From NCBI RefSeq assembly GCF_016909075.1, contig NZ_JAFBFC010000006.1, forward strand, positions 170,827 through 234,826: a DNA stretch of 64,000 nucleotides. The letters run 5' to 3'. Both the position numbers and the translations under genes were made by a program. Shown here in pieces: positions 8,516-17,071 of this stretch (the stretch's first letter is position 1; each line of letters opens with the position of its first letter). The notes below the pieces were generated by a model that was not told the DNA's origin, ran no database searches, and saw only the letters and a program-made list of their open reading frames with translations. Source of the stretch: Priestia iocasae. Lineage in GTDB: Bacteria; Bacillota; Bacilli; Bacillales; Bacillaceae_H.

Positions 8516-9076
8516 TTGAAAAAACTTAGTTTAATCATCCTGGCGATTCTTTTCGTACTTGTTGGCTGCAGTGAAGAATCTTCGTCTGACAAGCAATCTA
8601 ATACAGAACAAGCAAAACCTGCAGATTCATCAAAAGAGAGCGAGTTATCTTTTGAAGAAAAGCAACAAGAGATTGTGAATTTTATTAATGAAGACATGAA
8701 CGAAATTGCAACGTATGAAACAAAAGCAAATGAAGCACTCGCAACCGTTTCAGGGGAAAACTTTAAAAACGATGAAGAGTTACTCACGGTTTTAACGAAT
8801 GAGGTTATTCCGGAATATGAAAAGGCCGTTGAAAAAGCAAAATCACTTGATGTAAAAGTAGAAGAGCTAAAGCCAATTGTTGCTCAGATTGAAGAAGCGA
8901 CAGGTATTTATCATGAAGCCCTTCTTCTTGAAAAAGAAGCCCTAGAAAAGAGCGATAAAGCGCTCATTGAGCAATCAAATGCCAAAGGCGACGAATACGT
9001 CCAAGCGATTGCTGCCTATCATGAAGAAATGAAGAAGCTCACAAGTGAATACGACATTGATTATAAGCAAGATTAA
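8516..9076 (+). CDS. Lipoprotein of the LXG locus
   Basis: Secreted lipoprotein of 186 aa. The signal peptide ends in lipobox VGCS (Cys about residue 18), then a Ser/Glu/Lys-rich linker and an all-helical acidic domain rich in Glu/Lys heptads. The start is TTG 8516 with GAGAGGACAGG upstream; no methionine lies further upstream. It ends the operon before a clear terminator. The role is unknown; an envelope-exposed immunity or adaptor role is only a guess from position. Confidence 0.65.
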   Translation: MKKLSLIILAILFVLVGCSEESSSDKQSNTEQAKPADSSKESELSFEEKQQEIVNFINEDMNEIATYETKANEALATVSGENFKNDEELLTVLTNEVIPEYEKAVEKAKSLDVKVEELKPIVAQIEEATGIYHEALLLEKEALEKSDKALIEQSNAKGDEYVQAIAAYHEEMKKLTSEYDIDYKQD

Positions 9077-9085
9077 CGCTACTTA

Positions 9086-9114
9086 CTCCAGTCCTTGATG
9101 GGCTGGAGTTTTTT
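9086..9114 (+). terminator. Rho-independent terminator after the LXG locus
   Basis: CTCCAGTCC pairs with GGGCTGGAG around a five-base loop, followed by six T residues. Confidence 0.9.
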
Positions 9115-9151
9115 GTATGCAAAAAATATTTCAGAAAATTCTAATCAATCC

Positions 9152-9181
9152 TTGCGTTAGAAGTATTTCATTCTTTATAAT
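9152..9181 (+). promoter_or_regulatory. Sigma-A promoter for the RpiR/D-amino-acid operon
   Basis: TTGCGT at 9152-9157 and a consensus TATAAT at 9176-9181, 18 bp apart, 46 bp before the regulator start codon. Confidence 0.65.
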
Positions 9182-9226
9182 CAAAAAAAGAAGTTTTTCC
9201 TTCGTCTTAAAAGAAAGGAGTTCAAC

Positions 9227-10072
9227 ATGTTTGCTCAAATGATTAAAGAGAACTATTCCTCGTTGTCACCAGGACAGAAAAAGGTGGCAGAGTTTATCGT
9301 AAACCAGATGGATGAGGGAGCATTATTAACAGCTTTTCAAATCGGACGAAAGGTTGGCGTGAGTGAGACAACGGTTATTCGTTTAGCATATGCATTAGGG
9401 TTTAGCGGATACTCTCACATGCAGGAGGCGATTCGCAAAGACTGGCTTTCAAGCAAGCAAGCGGTTGAGAGTGAAGGAAATCCTTCATCTACAGAAGAGA
9501 CGAATGAAGAGCAGCTGTTTCATTACGTGATTCATAAAGAGCGTGCGATTCTACAGCAACTTCTTCAACAGTTGAACACGAATGAAGTATGGAAAGCGGT
9601 TGATGCGTTCATCCAAGCAGACCGGGTATACATTGGGGGATTCGGTAGCTCTTATGCAGCAGCTTATTGGTTTTACTACACATTAAAACAGCTAAGAGAA
9701 AACGTGTTTATCTCACAACCAACAGGGTTTTCGCTAGAAGATATATGTGAATTAAATGAGAAATCCGTTGTTGTGCTCTTTTCGTTTCCTCGTTATCGAA
9801 AAGAGTCCATGGCGTTAGCTGAGTTAGCGAAAAAGCAGCAAGCCATGATTATCAGTATGACAAATCGCCAGCTCTCACCGGTTGGCCAGCTTGCTGATGT
9901 AACATTAACAACAGAAGAACAGATGAATTCAGATTATCATTCGATTGCGTCAGTGGTAAGTTTACTAGAAGTTCTCATTGCTGGTATTCATCATAGGGAT
10001 CGAGAGCGCATTAGTCAGCGTCAACAGAAATTAGAGTTTCTTTATACAGGTCAAGGATTATTTCTAGAATAA
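9227..10072 (+). CDS. RpiR/MurR family transcriptional regulator
   Basis: DNA-binding regulator of 281 aa. The N-terminal RpiR helix-turn-helix (about 1-77) contains VSETTVIRLAYALGFSGYSHMQ. The C-terminal SIS domain (about 120-255) contains YIGGFGSSYAAAYWF and VLFSFPRYRKES. SIS domains usually bind phosphosugars, but RpiR proteins next to amino-acid genes are known. Spaced 34 bp before the permease, it probably controls the operon it heads. ATG 9227 follows AAAGGAG. Confidence 0.85.
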   Translation: MFAQMIKENYSSLSPGQKKVAEFIVNQMDEGALLTAFQIGRKVGVSETTVIRLAYALGFSGYSHMQEAIRKDWLSSKQAVESEGNPSSTEETNEEQLFHYVIHKERAILQQLLQQLNTNEVWKAVDAFIQADRVYIGGFGSSYAAAYWFYYTLKQLRENVFISQPTGFSLEDICELNEKSVVVLFSFPRYRKESMALAELAKKQQAMIISMTNRQLSPVGQLADVTLTTEEQMNSDYHSIASVVSLLEVLIAGIHHRDRERISQRQQKLEFLYTGQGLFLE

Positions 10073-10106
10073 GGCTTCTTTATATGACAAAAGGGGTGGG
10101 GAATGG

Positions 10107-11486
10107 ATGAACAGTGTACCAAAGATTCATGAAAAAGTAGAAGTAAAGTCATTTAATACGAGTGATTATTTGAAGTTTTTGATTCCGTCGTTAATTGGAA
10201 TTTTATTGTTTATTGTACCGATTTCGTCTAAGGAAGGGATTACGATTCCCGTTGCATTTTTAGCGAAACAAATCAACGGAGCTATTGGGGAATTTGTTCC
10301 GGCGATGACGGTGTTTGTGATGGCCTTATCGGTGATTGGATCGGCGGTCGCCGTTTTTTTTAAACCAGCTATGATTATGAGAAGTTCTCATTTAAGCGCA
10401 TTGTTGAATGTTAATAAGTTCTGGTTTGTGACGCGCATCGTCGGATTGATTGCAGCTGTTATTGCACTGACTCAAGTAGGGCCGGAAATGGTTTCTTCAG
10501 AAAATACAGGTGGCTTATTGCTTTATGAGTTGATTCCGATTTTATTTTCGACATTTTTACTAGCGGGTCTTTTATTACCGCTTCTACTAAATTTCGGATT
10601 ACTTGAATTCTTTGGAGCACTGTTAATCAAAGTGATGCGTCCGCTGTTTAAGCTACCTGGTCGTTCATCATTAGATTGTTTAGCATCATGGGTAGGAGAT
10701 GCAACAATTGGTGTGTTACTCACAACAAAGCAATACGAAGAAGGGTACTACACGAAGAGAGAAGCAGCTGTTATCGCAACGACGTTTTCCGTTGTCTCGA
10801 TTACGTTTACCATTGTCGTTATTTCATATTTGAATTTAGAGCCTTATTTTATTCATTACTACGCAACGATTATTTTTGCAGGACTTGTTGCGGCGCTTAT
10901 TATGCCTCGTATTCCACCGCTATCGAAAAAGGCGGATACTGCGTATGAACAGACTGAGTTAAAAGAAGAAACAGCGATTCCTCCAAACACATCGATAGTG
11001 AAATGGGGGATGCAAGAAGCGGTCACAAAAGCACAACGAAGCAAGGGCGTAGCTGGAACATTAAAAGAAGGAATCCAAAACGTACTCGACATGTGGATTG
11101 GCGTTTTGCCGGTTGTGATGGCGATTGGAACGGTGGCGCTTGTTGTCGCAGAATATACACCGTTTTTCACGATTCTTGGAAAACCATTTGAGCCCATTTT
11201 AATGTGGATGCAAGTACCTGAAGCTGAAGCAGCAGCACAAACGATGGTTGTTGGCTTTGCTGATATGTTTTTACCGGCTGTGATTGGAAGTGGAATTGAA
11301 AGTGAGTTAACCCGATTTGTCATCGCGTGTGTGTCTGTGACGCAGCTTGTCTATATGTCTGAAATGGGTGGCTTATTACTTGGCTCAAAGCTTCCTATCA
11401 GCATCAAAGATTTAATCATGATTTTCTTACTACGTACAATTATTACGCTTCCAATCATCGTTGTGATTGCCCATTTTATTTTTTAA
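10107..11486 (+). CDS. YjiH-type nucleoside-recognition (Gate domain) membrane protein
   Basis: Polytopic inner-membrane protein of 459 aa with about 11 hydrophobic segments and paired Gate-type regions (SWVGDATIGVLLTTKQYEEG and VVGFADMFLPAVIGSG). Relatives are annotated YjiH or nucleoside recognition and lack proven substrates. Operon membership with deacylase, acyltransferase and racemase genes suggests it carries amino acids or N-acyl amino acids. The alternative start ATG 10103 is out of frame. GGGGTGGGG precedes the start. Confidence 0.75.
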   Translation: MNSVPKIHEKVEVKSFNTSDYLKFLIPSLIGILLFIVPISSKEGITIPVAFLAKQINGAIGEFVPAMTVFVMALSVIGSAVAVFFKPAMIMRSSHLSALLNVNKFWFVTRIVGLIAAVIALTQVGPEMVSSENTGGLLLYELIPILFSTFLLAGLLLPLLLNFGLLEFFGALLIKVMRPLFKLPGRSSLDCLASWVGDATIGVLLTTKQYEEGYYTKREAAVIATTFSVVSITFTIVVISYLNLEPYFIHYYATIIFAGLVAALIMPRIPPLSKKADTAYEQTELKEETAIPPNTSIVKWGMQEAVTKAQRSKGVAGTLKEGIQNVLDMWIGVLPVVMAIGTVALVVAEYTPFFTILGKPFEPILMWMQVPEAEAAAQTMVVGFADMFLPAVIGSGIESELTRFVIACVSVTQLVYMSEMGGLLLGSKLPISIKDLIMIFLLRTIITLPIIVVIAHFIF

Positions 11487-11502
11487 CGGAGGTATGAAGC
11501 AT

Positions 11503-12621
11503 ATGATTTTTGAGACAATTGAGAAACAGAAAAGTAACATCTTACACACGTACGAAGATCTTCATGAGCTAGCCGAACCGAGCTGGCAAGAAGAGAAAAC
11601 ATCGCATTATCTTCAAGAGAAGCTAATCAACGCAGGATTACACGTTGAACGATATGAAGGGCATTTCGGTTTTATCGCTGAAATCAAAGGACAATCGAAA
11701 GAGGTGATTGCCCTTCGTGCTGATATGGATGCGCTTGTGCAAGAAGTAGACGGCGTTGTGTGTGCGAATCATTCGTGTGGCCACGACGCACACAGCACGA
11801 TGGTGTTACATACAGCCCTTGCCCTTGTTCAAAGCAAGCAAGCGTTTCAGCATACGATTCGTTTTCTTTTTCAACCAGCAGAAGAAAAAGCAGCAGGAGC
11901 ACTACGGATGATTGAAGATGGAGCACTTGAAAATGTAAAGTTTCTTGGAGGTATTCATCTGCGCCCTTCGCTTGAGCTTCCATTCGGAGCGGCTGCACCA
12001 GCCATCTTGCACGGTTCAACAACTAGCTTAACAGGTGTTATTAAAGGGCGTCCGGCACACGCGGCAAGGCCAGAAGAAGGGAATAATCCAATTGAAGCAG
12101 CCGCTTTATTAATTCAAGAGCTACGTCAAATAGAGCTAAATGCGTCTTGTTCAATTAAAATCACTGAATTACATGGTGGTGAAGCATCTAATTTAATTCC
12201 AGAGACGACTCGTTTTACATTCGATCTTCGCTCTCGTACAAACGATGTCATGAATGAGCTTATTGAAAAAGCCCAGAAAATTGTTCAACAAGTTGCAGCA
12301 ACAACCAAAACGGAGATTATAACAAACCTAGAAGACTATTCACCAGCAGCTACTAAACATCCAGAAGCAATAAAGCTTGCTGAAAAAGCAATTTTACAGG
12401 TGCTTGGTGAAGTCGAGCCTCCATGTGTATCTCCGGGAGCTGAAGATTTTCATTTTTATACGTTGAAGCAGAAAGAATTAGTGGCAACCATGATTGGATT
12501 AGGATGCGATTTAAAGCCAGGCCTTCATCACCCACATATGACATTTAAAAAAGACGCACTTATTTACGGAACGAAAATACTCACGCAGCTACTACTAGAA
12601 GCAGACAAGAAACAATGGTAA
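11503..12621 (+). CDS. M20 family metallopeptidase / N-acyl-L-amino acid deacylase
   Basis: Di-metal amidohydrolase of 372 aa. M20 metal ligands are visible in RADMDAL, CGHDAHSTM and QPAEEKAAGA, with a distal His/Glu near PGAEDFHFY and LHHPHM. It should hydrolyse N-acyl (here probably N-succinyl) L-amino acids. I chose ATG 11503 because GGAGGT lies nine bases upstream. The ATG at 11494 abuts the ribosome site and the earlier frame runs into the permease gene. In Geobacillus an M20 enzyme is the final desuccinylase of the D-to-L amino acid route. Confidence 0.82.
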   Translation: MIFETIEKQKSNILHTYEDLHELAEPSWQEEKTSHYLQEKLINAGLHVERYEGHFGFIAEIKGQSKEVIALRADMDALVQEVDGVVCANHSCGHDAHSTMVLHTALALVQSKQAFQHTIRFLFQPAEEKAAGALRMIEDGALENVKFLGGIHLRPSLELPFGAAAPAILHGSTTSLTGVIKGRPAHAARPEEGNNPIEAAALLIQELRQIELNASCSIKITELHGGEASNLIPETTRFTFDLRSRTNDVMNELIEKAQKIVQQVAATTKTEIITNLEDYSPAATKHPEAIKLAEKAILQVLGEVEPPCVSPGAEDFHFYTLKQKELVATMIGLGCDLKPGLHHPHMTFKKDALIYGTKILTQLLLEADKKQW

Positions 12622-12637
12622 GGAAGGGGGAGCGTCA

Positions 12638-13462
12638 TTGAAACACTCAGATTTAGCATCACTAGTAATTCGCTCTCTTCATACAGTTGAAGAGTTAGAG
12701 CAGGTATACGAACTAGAATCATTGATTTGGAGTCCAGAAGACGCAGTACCCGTCAATCAAACAATCACAACCGTAAAGAACGGGGGCTTTTTACTAGGAG
12801 CGTATCTTACTGACAAACTGATTGGCTTTCAATACAGCTTTCCTGGATTTGACGGAGAGAACCTGTATCTTTGTTCGCATAGTTTAGGATTACACCCTGA
12901 TTATCGCTCGTTAGGAATCGGAGAGAAATTGAAAATTGCTCAAAAACAAACGGCCATTGAAAAAGGATATAATCTTATCACGTGGACATATGATCCGTTA
13001 GAAACGGTGAACGGAAATCTTAATCTTCATAAGCTACAAGCAGTGTGCTCAACGTATATTAAAAATGCATACGGTGACATGGATGACAACTTAAATGCAG
13101 GTTTGCCAACCGATCGACTTTTAGTTCAGTGGTGGATAAAAGACTTAGAGAACCAGAAAATCAAAAGCTATGATTCTAGCATTTCAAAGACAATTGAAAC
13201 GAGTAGCAAAGGGAAGTATCTTGTTCCCGAACAAGTAGATATAACGAAAGAAGAGAATACGTTGTATGTGCCAGTTCCAGGTAATTTTCAAGAGATGAAA
13301 CAAGAGCATTTTCAGCTGGCGTTACAGTGGAGAGAAGCAACAAGACAAGTATTTACACACTACTTACGTGCAGGGTGGATTGTGACGGACTTAGTAAAAG
13401 ATCTTAAACAACATGCATATGTGTATCGATTAGAAAAAGGGGATAGAGCGTATGGAGATTAA
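12638..13462 (+). CDS. GNAT family acyltransferase, probable D-amino acid N-succinyltransferase
   Basis: GNAT-fold protein of 274 aa. The acyl-CoA binding region is LGLHPDYRSLGIGEKLK (about residues 86-102), followed by WTYDPLETVNGNLNLHKLQ, a pattern of the GNATs that partner N-succinylamino-acid racemase. The likely reaction is transfer of succinyl from succinyl-CoA to the amino group of D-amino acids. The start is TTG 12638 behind AAGGAAGGGGG. It overlaps the racemase gene by 11 bp. Confidence 0.72.
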   Translation: MKHSDLASLVIRSLHTVEELEQVYELESLIWSPEDAVPVNQTITTVKNGGFLLGAYLTDKLIGFQYSFPGFDGENLYLCSHSLGLHPDYRSLGIGEKLKIAQKQTAIEKGYNLITWTYDPLETVNGNLNLHKLQAVCSTYIKNAYGDMDDNLNAGLPTDRLLVQWWIKDLENQKIKSYDSSISKTIETSSKGKYLVPEQVDITKEENTLYVPVPGNFQEMKQEHFQLALQWREATRQVFTHYLRAGWIVTDLVKDLKQHAYVYRLEKGDRAYGD

Positions 13463-14570
13463 AAGCATTGTGTTGCGTCAGATTAAAATGGATTTGCTGC
13501 ACCCTTTTACAACAAGTATTGGAACGGAATACGATAAAGATATTATTTTAGTCGAAGCCAAATCGACGAGTGGACGTTCAGGGTGGGGTGAGTCGGTTGC
13601 CATTATGGAACCCATCTATAACGAAGAAACGGTACAAACAAATTGGCATATGATGAGTGATCATTTAATTCCGCTTTTACTAAAAAAGTCAATTGAACAT
13701 CCAGATCAAGTGTCGGAGCGTTTTACACGTATTCGTGGTAATTTTAACGCAAAAGCAGCAATAGAATGTGCGGTTTGGGACTTGTATGCAAAAGAACAAA
13801 ACATGTCCTTATCAAAAGCACTTGGTGGCGTGAACGAGAAAATCGAAGTCGGTGTAAGTGTTGGGATTAAAGAATCAGAAGAACAATTGCTTCAAGAAGT
13901 AGAGCGCTATGTAAGCGAAGGGTATAAACGCATTAAAATTAAGATTAAGCCAGGTTGGGACGTTCATATTCTCAAACTAGTACGTAATCAATTTCCAGAT
14001 ATTCAGTTGATGGCGGATGCAAACTGTGCGTACACATTAGATGATATTGAACACCTTCAAGCATTAGATGAGTTCAACTTAACCATGATTGAACAGCCAC
14101 TCGATTATGATGACATCATTGATCATGCAAAGCTACAGGCAAAGTTACGTACACCAATTTGCTTAGATGAAAGCATATATACAGTCGAAGATGCCCGAAA
14201 AGCCATTGAGCTCGGAAGCTGTAAAGTAATTAACCTGAAAATTGGGCGTGTAGGTGGGTTAACAGAATCAAAGAAAATTCATGCCCTTTGTCAACAGCAC
14301 AATATTCCAATGTGGTGCGGTGGCATGCTTGAAGCTGGAATCGGAAGAGCGCACAATATAGCAATCACAAGCCTTGCGAACTTTACGTTACCGGGCGACA
14401 CTGCTCCATCTGCTCATTACTGGAAAGAAGATATCATCGAGCCAGAAGTGACAATGGAAGATGGGTATATTCGTATTCCAAACGGTCCAGGAATTGGCTA
14501 CGAGCCGAACCTAAAGCGAATAGATAAGTTAACGTTGTATAGTAAGACGTTTACAAATAGAGAAGTGTAG
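13452..14570 (+). CDS. N-succinylamino acid racemase / o-succinylbenzoate synthase-like enolase-superfamily enzyme
   Basis: Enolase-superfamily enzyme of 372 aa in the MenC/NSAR branch. Lys162-x-Lys164 (RIKIKIKPGWD) and Lys263 (NLKIGRVGG) are the two catalytic bases. Metal ligands lie in MADANCAYT, TMIEQPL and CLDESI. Context (GNAT plus M20) favours N-succinylamino-acid racemisation over menaquinone synthesis, since no men genes are near. Dual OSBS activity is common in this branch. Confidence 0.83.
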   Translation: MEIKSIVLRQIKMDLLHPFTTSIGTEYDKDIILVEAKSTSGRSGWGESVAIMEPIYNEETVQTNWHMMSDHLIPLLLKKSIEHPDQVSERFTRIRGNFNAKAAIECAVWDLYAKEQNMSLSKALGGVNEKIEVGVSVGIKESEEQLLQEVERYVSEGYKRIKIKIKPGWDVHILKLVRNQFPDIQLMADANCAYTLDDIEHLQALDEFNLTMIEQPLDYDDIIDHAKLQAKLRTPICLDESIYTVEDARKAIELGSCKVINLKIGRVGGLTESKKIHALCQQHNIPMWCGGMLEAGIGRAHNIAITSLANFTLPGDTAPSAHYWKEDIIEPEVTMEDGYIRIPNGPGIGYEPNLKRIDKLTLYSKTFTNREV

Positions 14571-14578
14571 GAAGCTGA

Positions 14579-14610
14579 AAAGAACTTGTGAATGTACAAG
14601 TTCTTTTTTT
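14579..14610 (+). terminator. Rho-independent terminator of the D-amino-acid operon
   Basis: AAGAACTTGT pairs with ACAAGTTCTT around a short loop, followed by a T run. Confidence 0.9.
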
Positions 14611-14636
14611 AGTCTTAAGGTAATAGTTAAAAAGTC

Positions 14637-14665
14637 TTACAAAGTTATTAGACTTCCTGTATAAT
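14637..14665 (+). promoter_or_regulatory. Sigma-A promoter of the riboswitch-GTPase operon
   Basis: TTACAA at 14637-14642 and TATAAT at 14660-14665 with a 17-bp spacer. Transcription should begin near 14672, just before the aptamer, so the operon is autonomous. Confidence 0.8.
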
Positions 14666-14684
14666 AAACACGTTAAAACAAAAA

Positions 14685-14775
14685 ATACCATATTTAGCAA
14701 ACTTATTTAAAGATAAGGACGCAAAGCCACGGGCCTAAGGCATTCGCTATGGTCGCCGGGTTGCACAGTTTAACC
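14685..14775 (+). ncRNA. GEMM-I (c-di-GMP-I class) riboswitch aptamer
   Basis: The core matches the class I cyclic-di-GMP aptamer. GCAAAC at 14697-14702 is followed by the P2 hairpin (CTTA/TAAG with an A-rich loop) and the invariant GACGCAAAGCC at 14718-14728. Then comes the P3 arm with ACGGGCCTAAGGC...GGTCGCCGGG and the closing GGGTTGC. By alignment to the V. cholerae Vc2 structure, the intercalating A47 is base 14723, the C92 ligand contact is 14764, and position 20, usually G, is A (14696). It sits in the 5' leader of the dynamin-like operon. Confidence 0.9.
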
Positions 14776-14808
14776 CTTCGTCTTTTTTATATTACGAAGT
14801 TTTTTTAT
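14774..14808 (+). terminator. Riboswitch expression-platform terminator
   Basis: CTTCGT (14776-14781) pairs with ACGAAG (14794-14799), followed by seven T residues, all between the aptamer and the GTPase start. GGGTT of the aptamer (14758-14762) can also pair with AACCC (14772-14776), an alternative fold that would break the aptamer. Whether ligand turns the operon on or off cannot be read with certainty. Confidence 0.75.
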
Positions 14809-14840
14809 TTTTATCAATTTTAATAGAGGTGACATAGAGG

Positions 14841-16262
14841 ATGAGCTCAAATGTAGTTGAAAAGCCAATAGAAATAACAAAAGTATTGAATGAATTAGAT
14901 ATAAATCGTAAGCAAATTGCCTGGAATCCACTTGCGAATCGTTATGCGAGAACGTTAGAAAGAGTTGAGCGTATTTTACAAGAAGGAAGTCTTGAGAATG
15001 TCATAGATAAAGGATTTATCTCAAAGATAGAGGCATTTATTAAGCAATGTCGTGAACCAGAGTTTCATATTGCCATTATCGGAGTTGTTAAAGCGGGGAA
15101 ATCCACACTTATCAATGCATTATTAGGAATGGAGCTTGCTTCTACATCTGTTACACCAGAAACAGCAGTCTTAACAAAAGTTCGTTCGGGGCACGGAAAA
15201 AATAAAGTTAAGATTCGCTTTTATAATCAGGTGGAATGGAATGCATTGTGGAGAAGTGCAAATGAAAATAAGCACTCTACATTCTTTAAAGAATACAATG
15301 CTTTACAAGCTGATCACGAAAAAGTTCAGTGGGTCAATCATGAAGAAGTCACGCTCTATCCAACCTCTAATGAAGAATTAAAAGAAGTTGTGAAAGAATG
15401 GACATCATCAAAAGATCCAAAGCATTATTTTGTTAAAGAAGTAGAGATTGGCTTAGCTGATTTTAACCTTCCTGAACAAGTTGTCTTTGTAGACACACCT
15501 GGACTAAATGATGCAGTTCGCTATCGTTCAGATGTGACACGCAACTACATTGATCGTGCCAACGCAGTTATTTTATGTGCCTTTTCAAAAACATTAAACA
15601 CAGGTGATCTTCAAACGATGTATAACGTATTTGCCAATTGTCGAGAGAATCCTGAAAAGGTATATACGATTGGAACTCAGCTTGATTTATTAAATGAACC
15701 ACAGAAAGACTGGTCTTTAATCAAAAAGCAATGGATTTCCTATCTAGAGGGTGAAGATTGTTACGGGTCTTCGTTTACTGCTTCTAAAAATATCTTTGGT
15801 TTATCTGCCCATATGTATAACCAGGCAATTCATTATCACAAGCTCAGTAAAAAAGAACAGAGAAAGCTTGAATTTTCTCTTTTTAACTATGATGAAGACG
15901 TTGAGGACGTCGTAGAAGAAGCAAAGAAGTACTCTGAAATTCAGACGTTTAAAGAGAATTTATTTATGGAAATTGTTCAAAATCATGAATCGCTATTAAT
16001 TGAAGAGTTACAATCACGTTTTCAACATTTACAAAATGAGCTTATTGATCGTCTTGTATACATAAAAACATCACAATCAGATTTATTAGAATCCACTGGA
16101 GAAGACCTAGAAGTAATCACGGCAAAAGCGAAAGCAAAAGCACAAGAAGTAAAAGAAGTAAAAGAAAATCAAGTAACATTGCAAGATATCTTAGCTAAAG
16201 TGGAAAGCAATAATGCAGGTTACTTAAAAGAGTTACGAAAAGCTTCAAAAGTATTAGTGTAG
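14841..16262 (+). CDS. Dynamin-like GTPase
   Basis: GTPase of 473 aa in the bacterial dynamin superfamily. G1 P-loop GVVKAGKS is at residues 81-88, G2 Thr in TSVTPETAVLT, G3 DTPGLND at 218-224, and a G4 variant TQLD at 279-282 in place of N/TKxD. An N-terminal helical segment precedes the G domain. The C-terminal third is a long coiled coil with no obvious transmembrane hairpin. It is short for a dynamin, so membrane binding may come from the two downstream partners. The nearest described analogue in layout is multi-gene sets such as LeoABC. Start ATG 14841 behind AGAGGTGACATAG. Confidence 0.85.
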   Translation: MSSNVVEKPIEITKVLNELDINRKQIAWNPLANRYARTLERVERILQEGSLENVIDKGFISKIEAFIKQCREPEFHIAIIGVVKAGKSTLINALLGMELASTSVTPETAVLTKVRSGHGKNKVKIRFYNQVEWNALWRSANENKHSTFFKEYNALQADHEKVQWVNHEEVTLYPTSNEELKEVVKEWTSSKDPKHYFVKEVEIGLADFNLPEQVVFVDTPGLNDAVRYRSDVTRNYIDRANAVILCAFSKTLNTGDLQTMYNVFANCRENPEKVYTIGTQLDLLNEPQKDWSLIKKQWISYLEGEDCYGSSFTASKNIFGLSAHMYNQAIHYHKLSKKEQRKLEFSLFNYDEDVEDVVEEAKKYSEIQTFKENLFMEIVQNHESLLIEELQSRFQHLQNELIDRLVYIKTSQSDLLESTGEDLEVITAKAKAKAQEVKEVKENQVTLQDILAKVESNNAGYLKELRKASKVLV

Positions 16263-16276
16263 GAGGGGATTAAAAA

Positions 16277-17056
16277 ATGGGATGGTTTTCATCATTTGTA
16301 AGTGGAGCAGTAAAAGCAGTTAAAGCAGTCGCACAGGTTGTTGCACCAATTGTAAAAAGTCCGGTTCCACCAATCTTTAAAGAGCCAATCATTTTTAAAG
16401 TAGCAAAGAAAATATATGAGTACTTTCAAGGTCGAAAATATGACAGCAGCAATGCATCAATAGAAGAAACGAAAGATATGAACCGAGACTTAGCTGAATA
16501 TGCGAAAACATTTTTTAACGAAGCGAACAGGGTGGAAGAAGAACTTATGGATGTAGCGAATGCTTACTTCGATAAGGTCATTGCACAGCTTGAAGAGATG
16601 CAAGAACATGATGAATTTTTAAAAGAACTTCCTTTCAAGCAAATGAAGCAAGATGTACGCAACCTTCGTAAAGAGATGAGAGGTAGAATGAAAAAGAGTA
16701 TTTCTCTTTCTTACTCACTCGACAATGAAGACTTATTAGCCATTTTGAAAATTGACTCAGATAATGAGCGCGTGCAACAACTTGAGAGTTATTCAAAAAA
16801 AGTGATGAAGGATGCTATCGATCAATTTTTAACGAAGATTGAAGAGTTAAGTGATATGCAGATGAATCTAGTAGAAGAATTAATTTTATCTAAAGTATCA
16901 CAACTCTCTCTTGTGATGGACGAAGAAAGTGCGTTGCTGACTGAATTATTATCTGCTAAACAGCAAGATGAACAAGAATTAAAGAACTTGAAAATAAAAA
17001 TTTCAGCAACAATTGAATTATGTGATACGGCGTTAAAAGAACTACAGTCTGCTTAG
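16277..17056 (+). CDS. Helical partner protein with amphipathic N-terminus
   Basis: The 259-aa protein is of no family I recognise. Its first 30 residues (MGWFSSFVSGAVKAVKAVAQ onward) form a hydrophobic/Lys helix that could lie on a membrane, followed by a Pro-rich turn (SPVPPIFKEP). The rest is predicted long helices and coiled coil with many Glu/Lys. AGGAGGGG precedes the ATG, 14 bp after the GTPase stop. It probably forms a complex with the flanking proteins. Confidence 0.7.
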   Translation: MGWFSSFVSGAVKAVKAVAQVVAPIVKSPVPPIFKEPIIFKVAKKIYEYFQGRKYDSSNASIEETKDMNRDLAEYAKTFFNEANRVEEELMDVANAYFDKVIAQLEEMQEHDEFLKELPFKQMKQDVRNLRKEMRGRMKKSISLSYSLDNEDLLAILKIDSDNERVQQLESYSKKVMKDAIDQFLTKIEELSDMQMNLVEELILSKVSQLSLVMDEESALLTELLSAKQQDEQELKNLKIKISATIELCDTALKELQSA

Positions 17057-17071
17057 AAAGGAGGTAACAAA

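Noticed and set aside
13452..14570. menC of menaquinone synthesis
   Set aside because: No men genes nearby; operon partners fit N-succinylamino-acid racemase.
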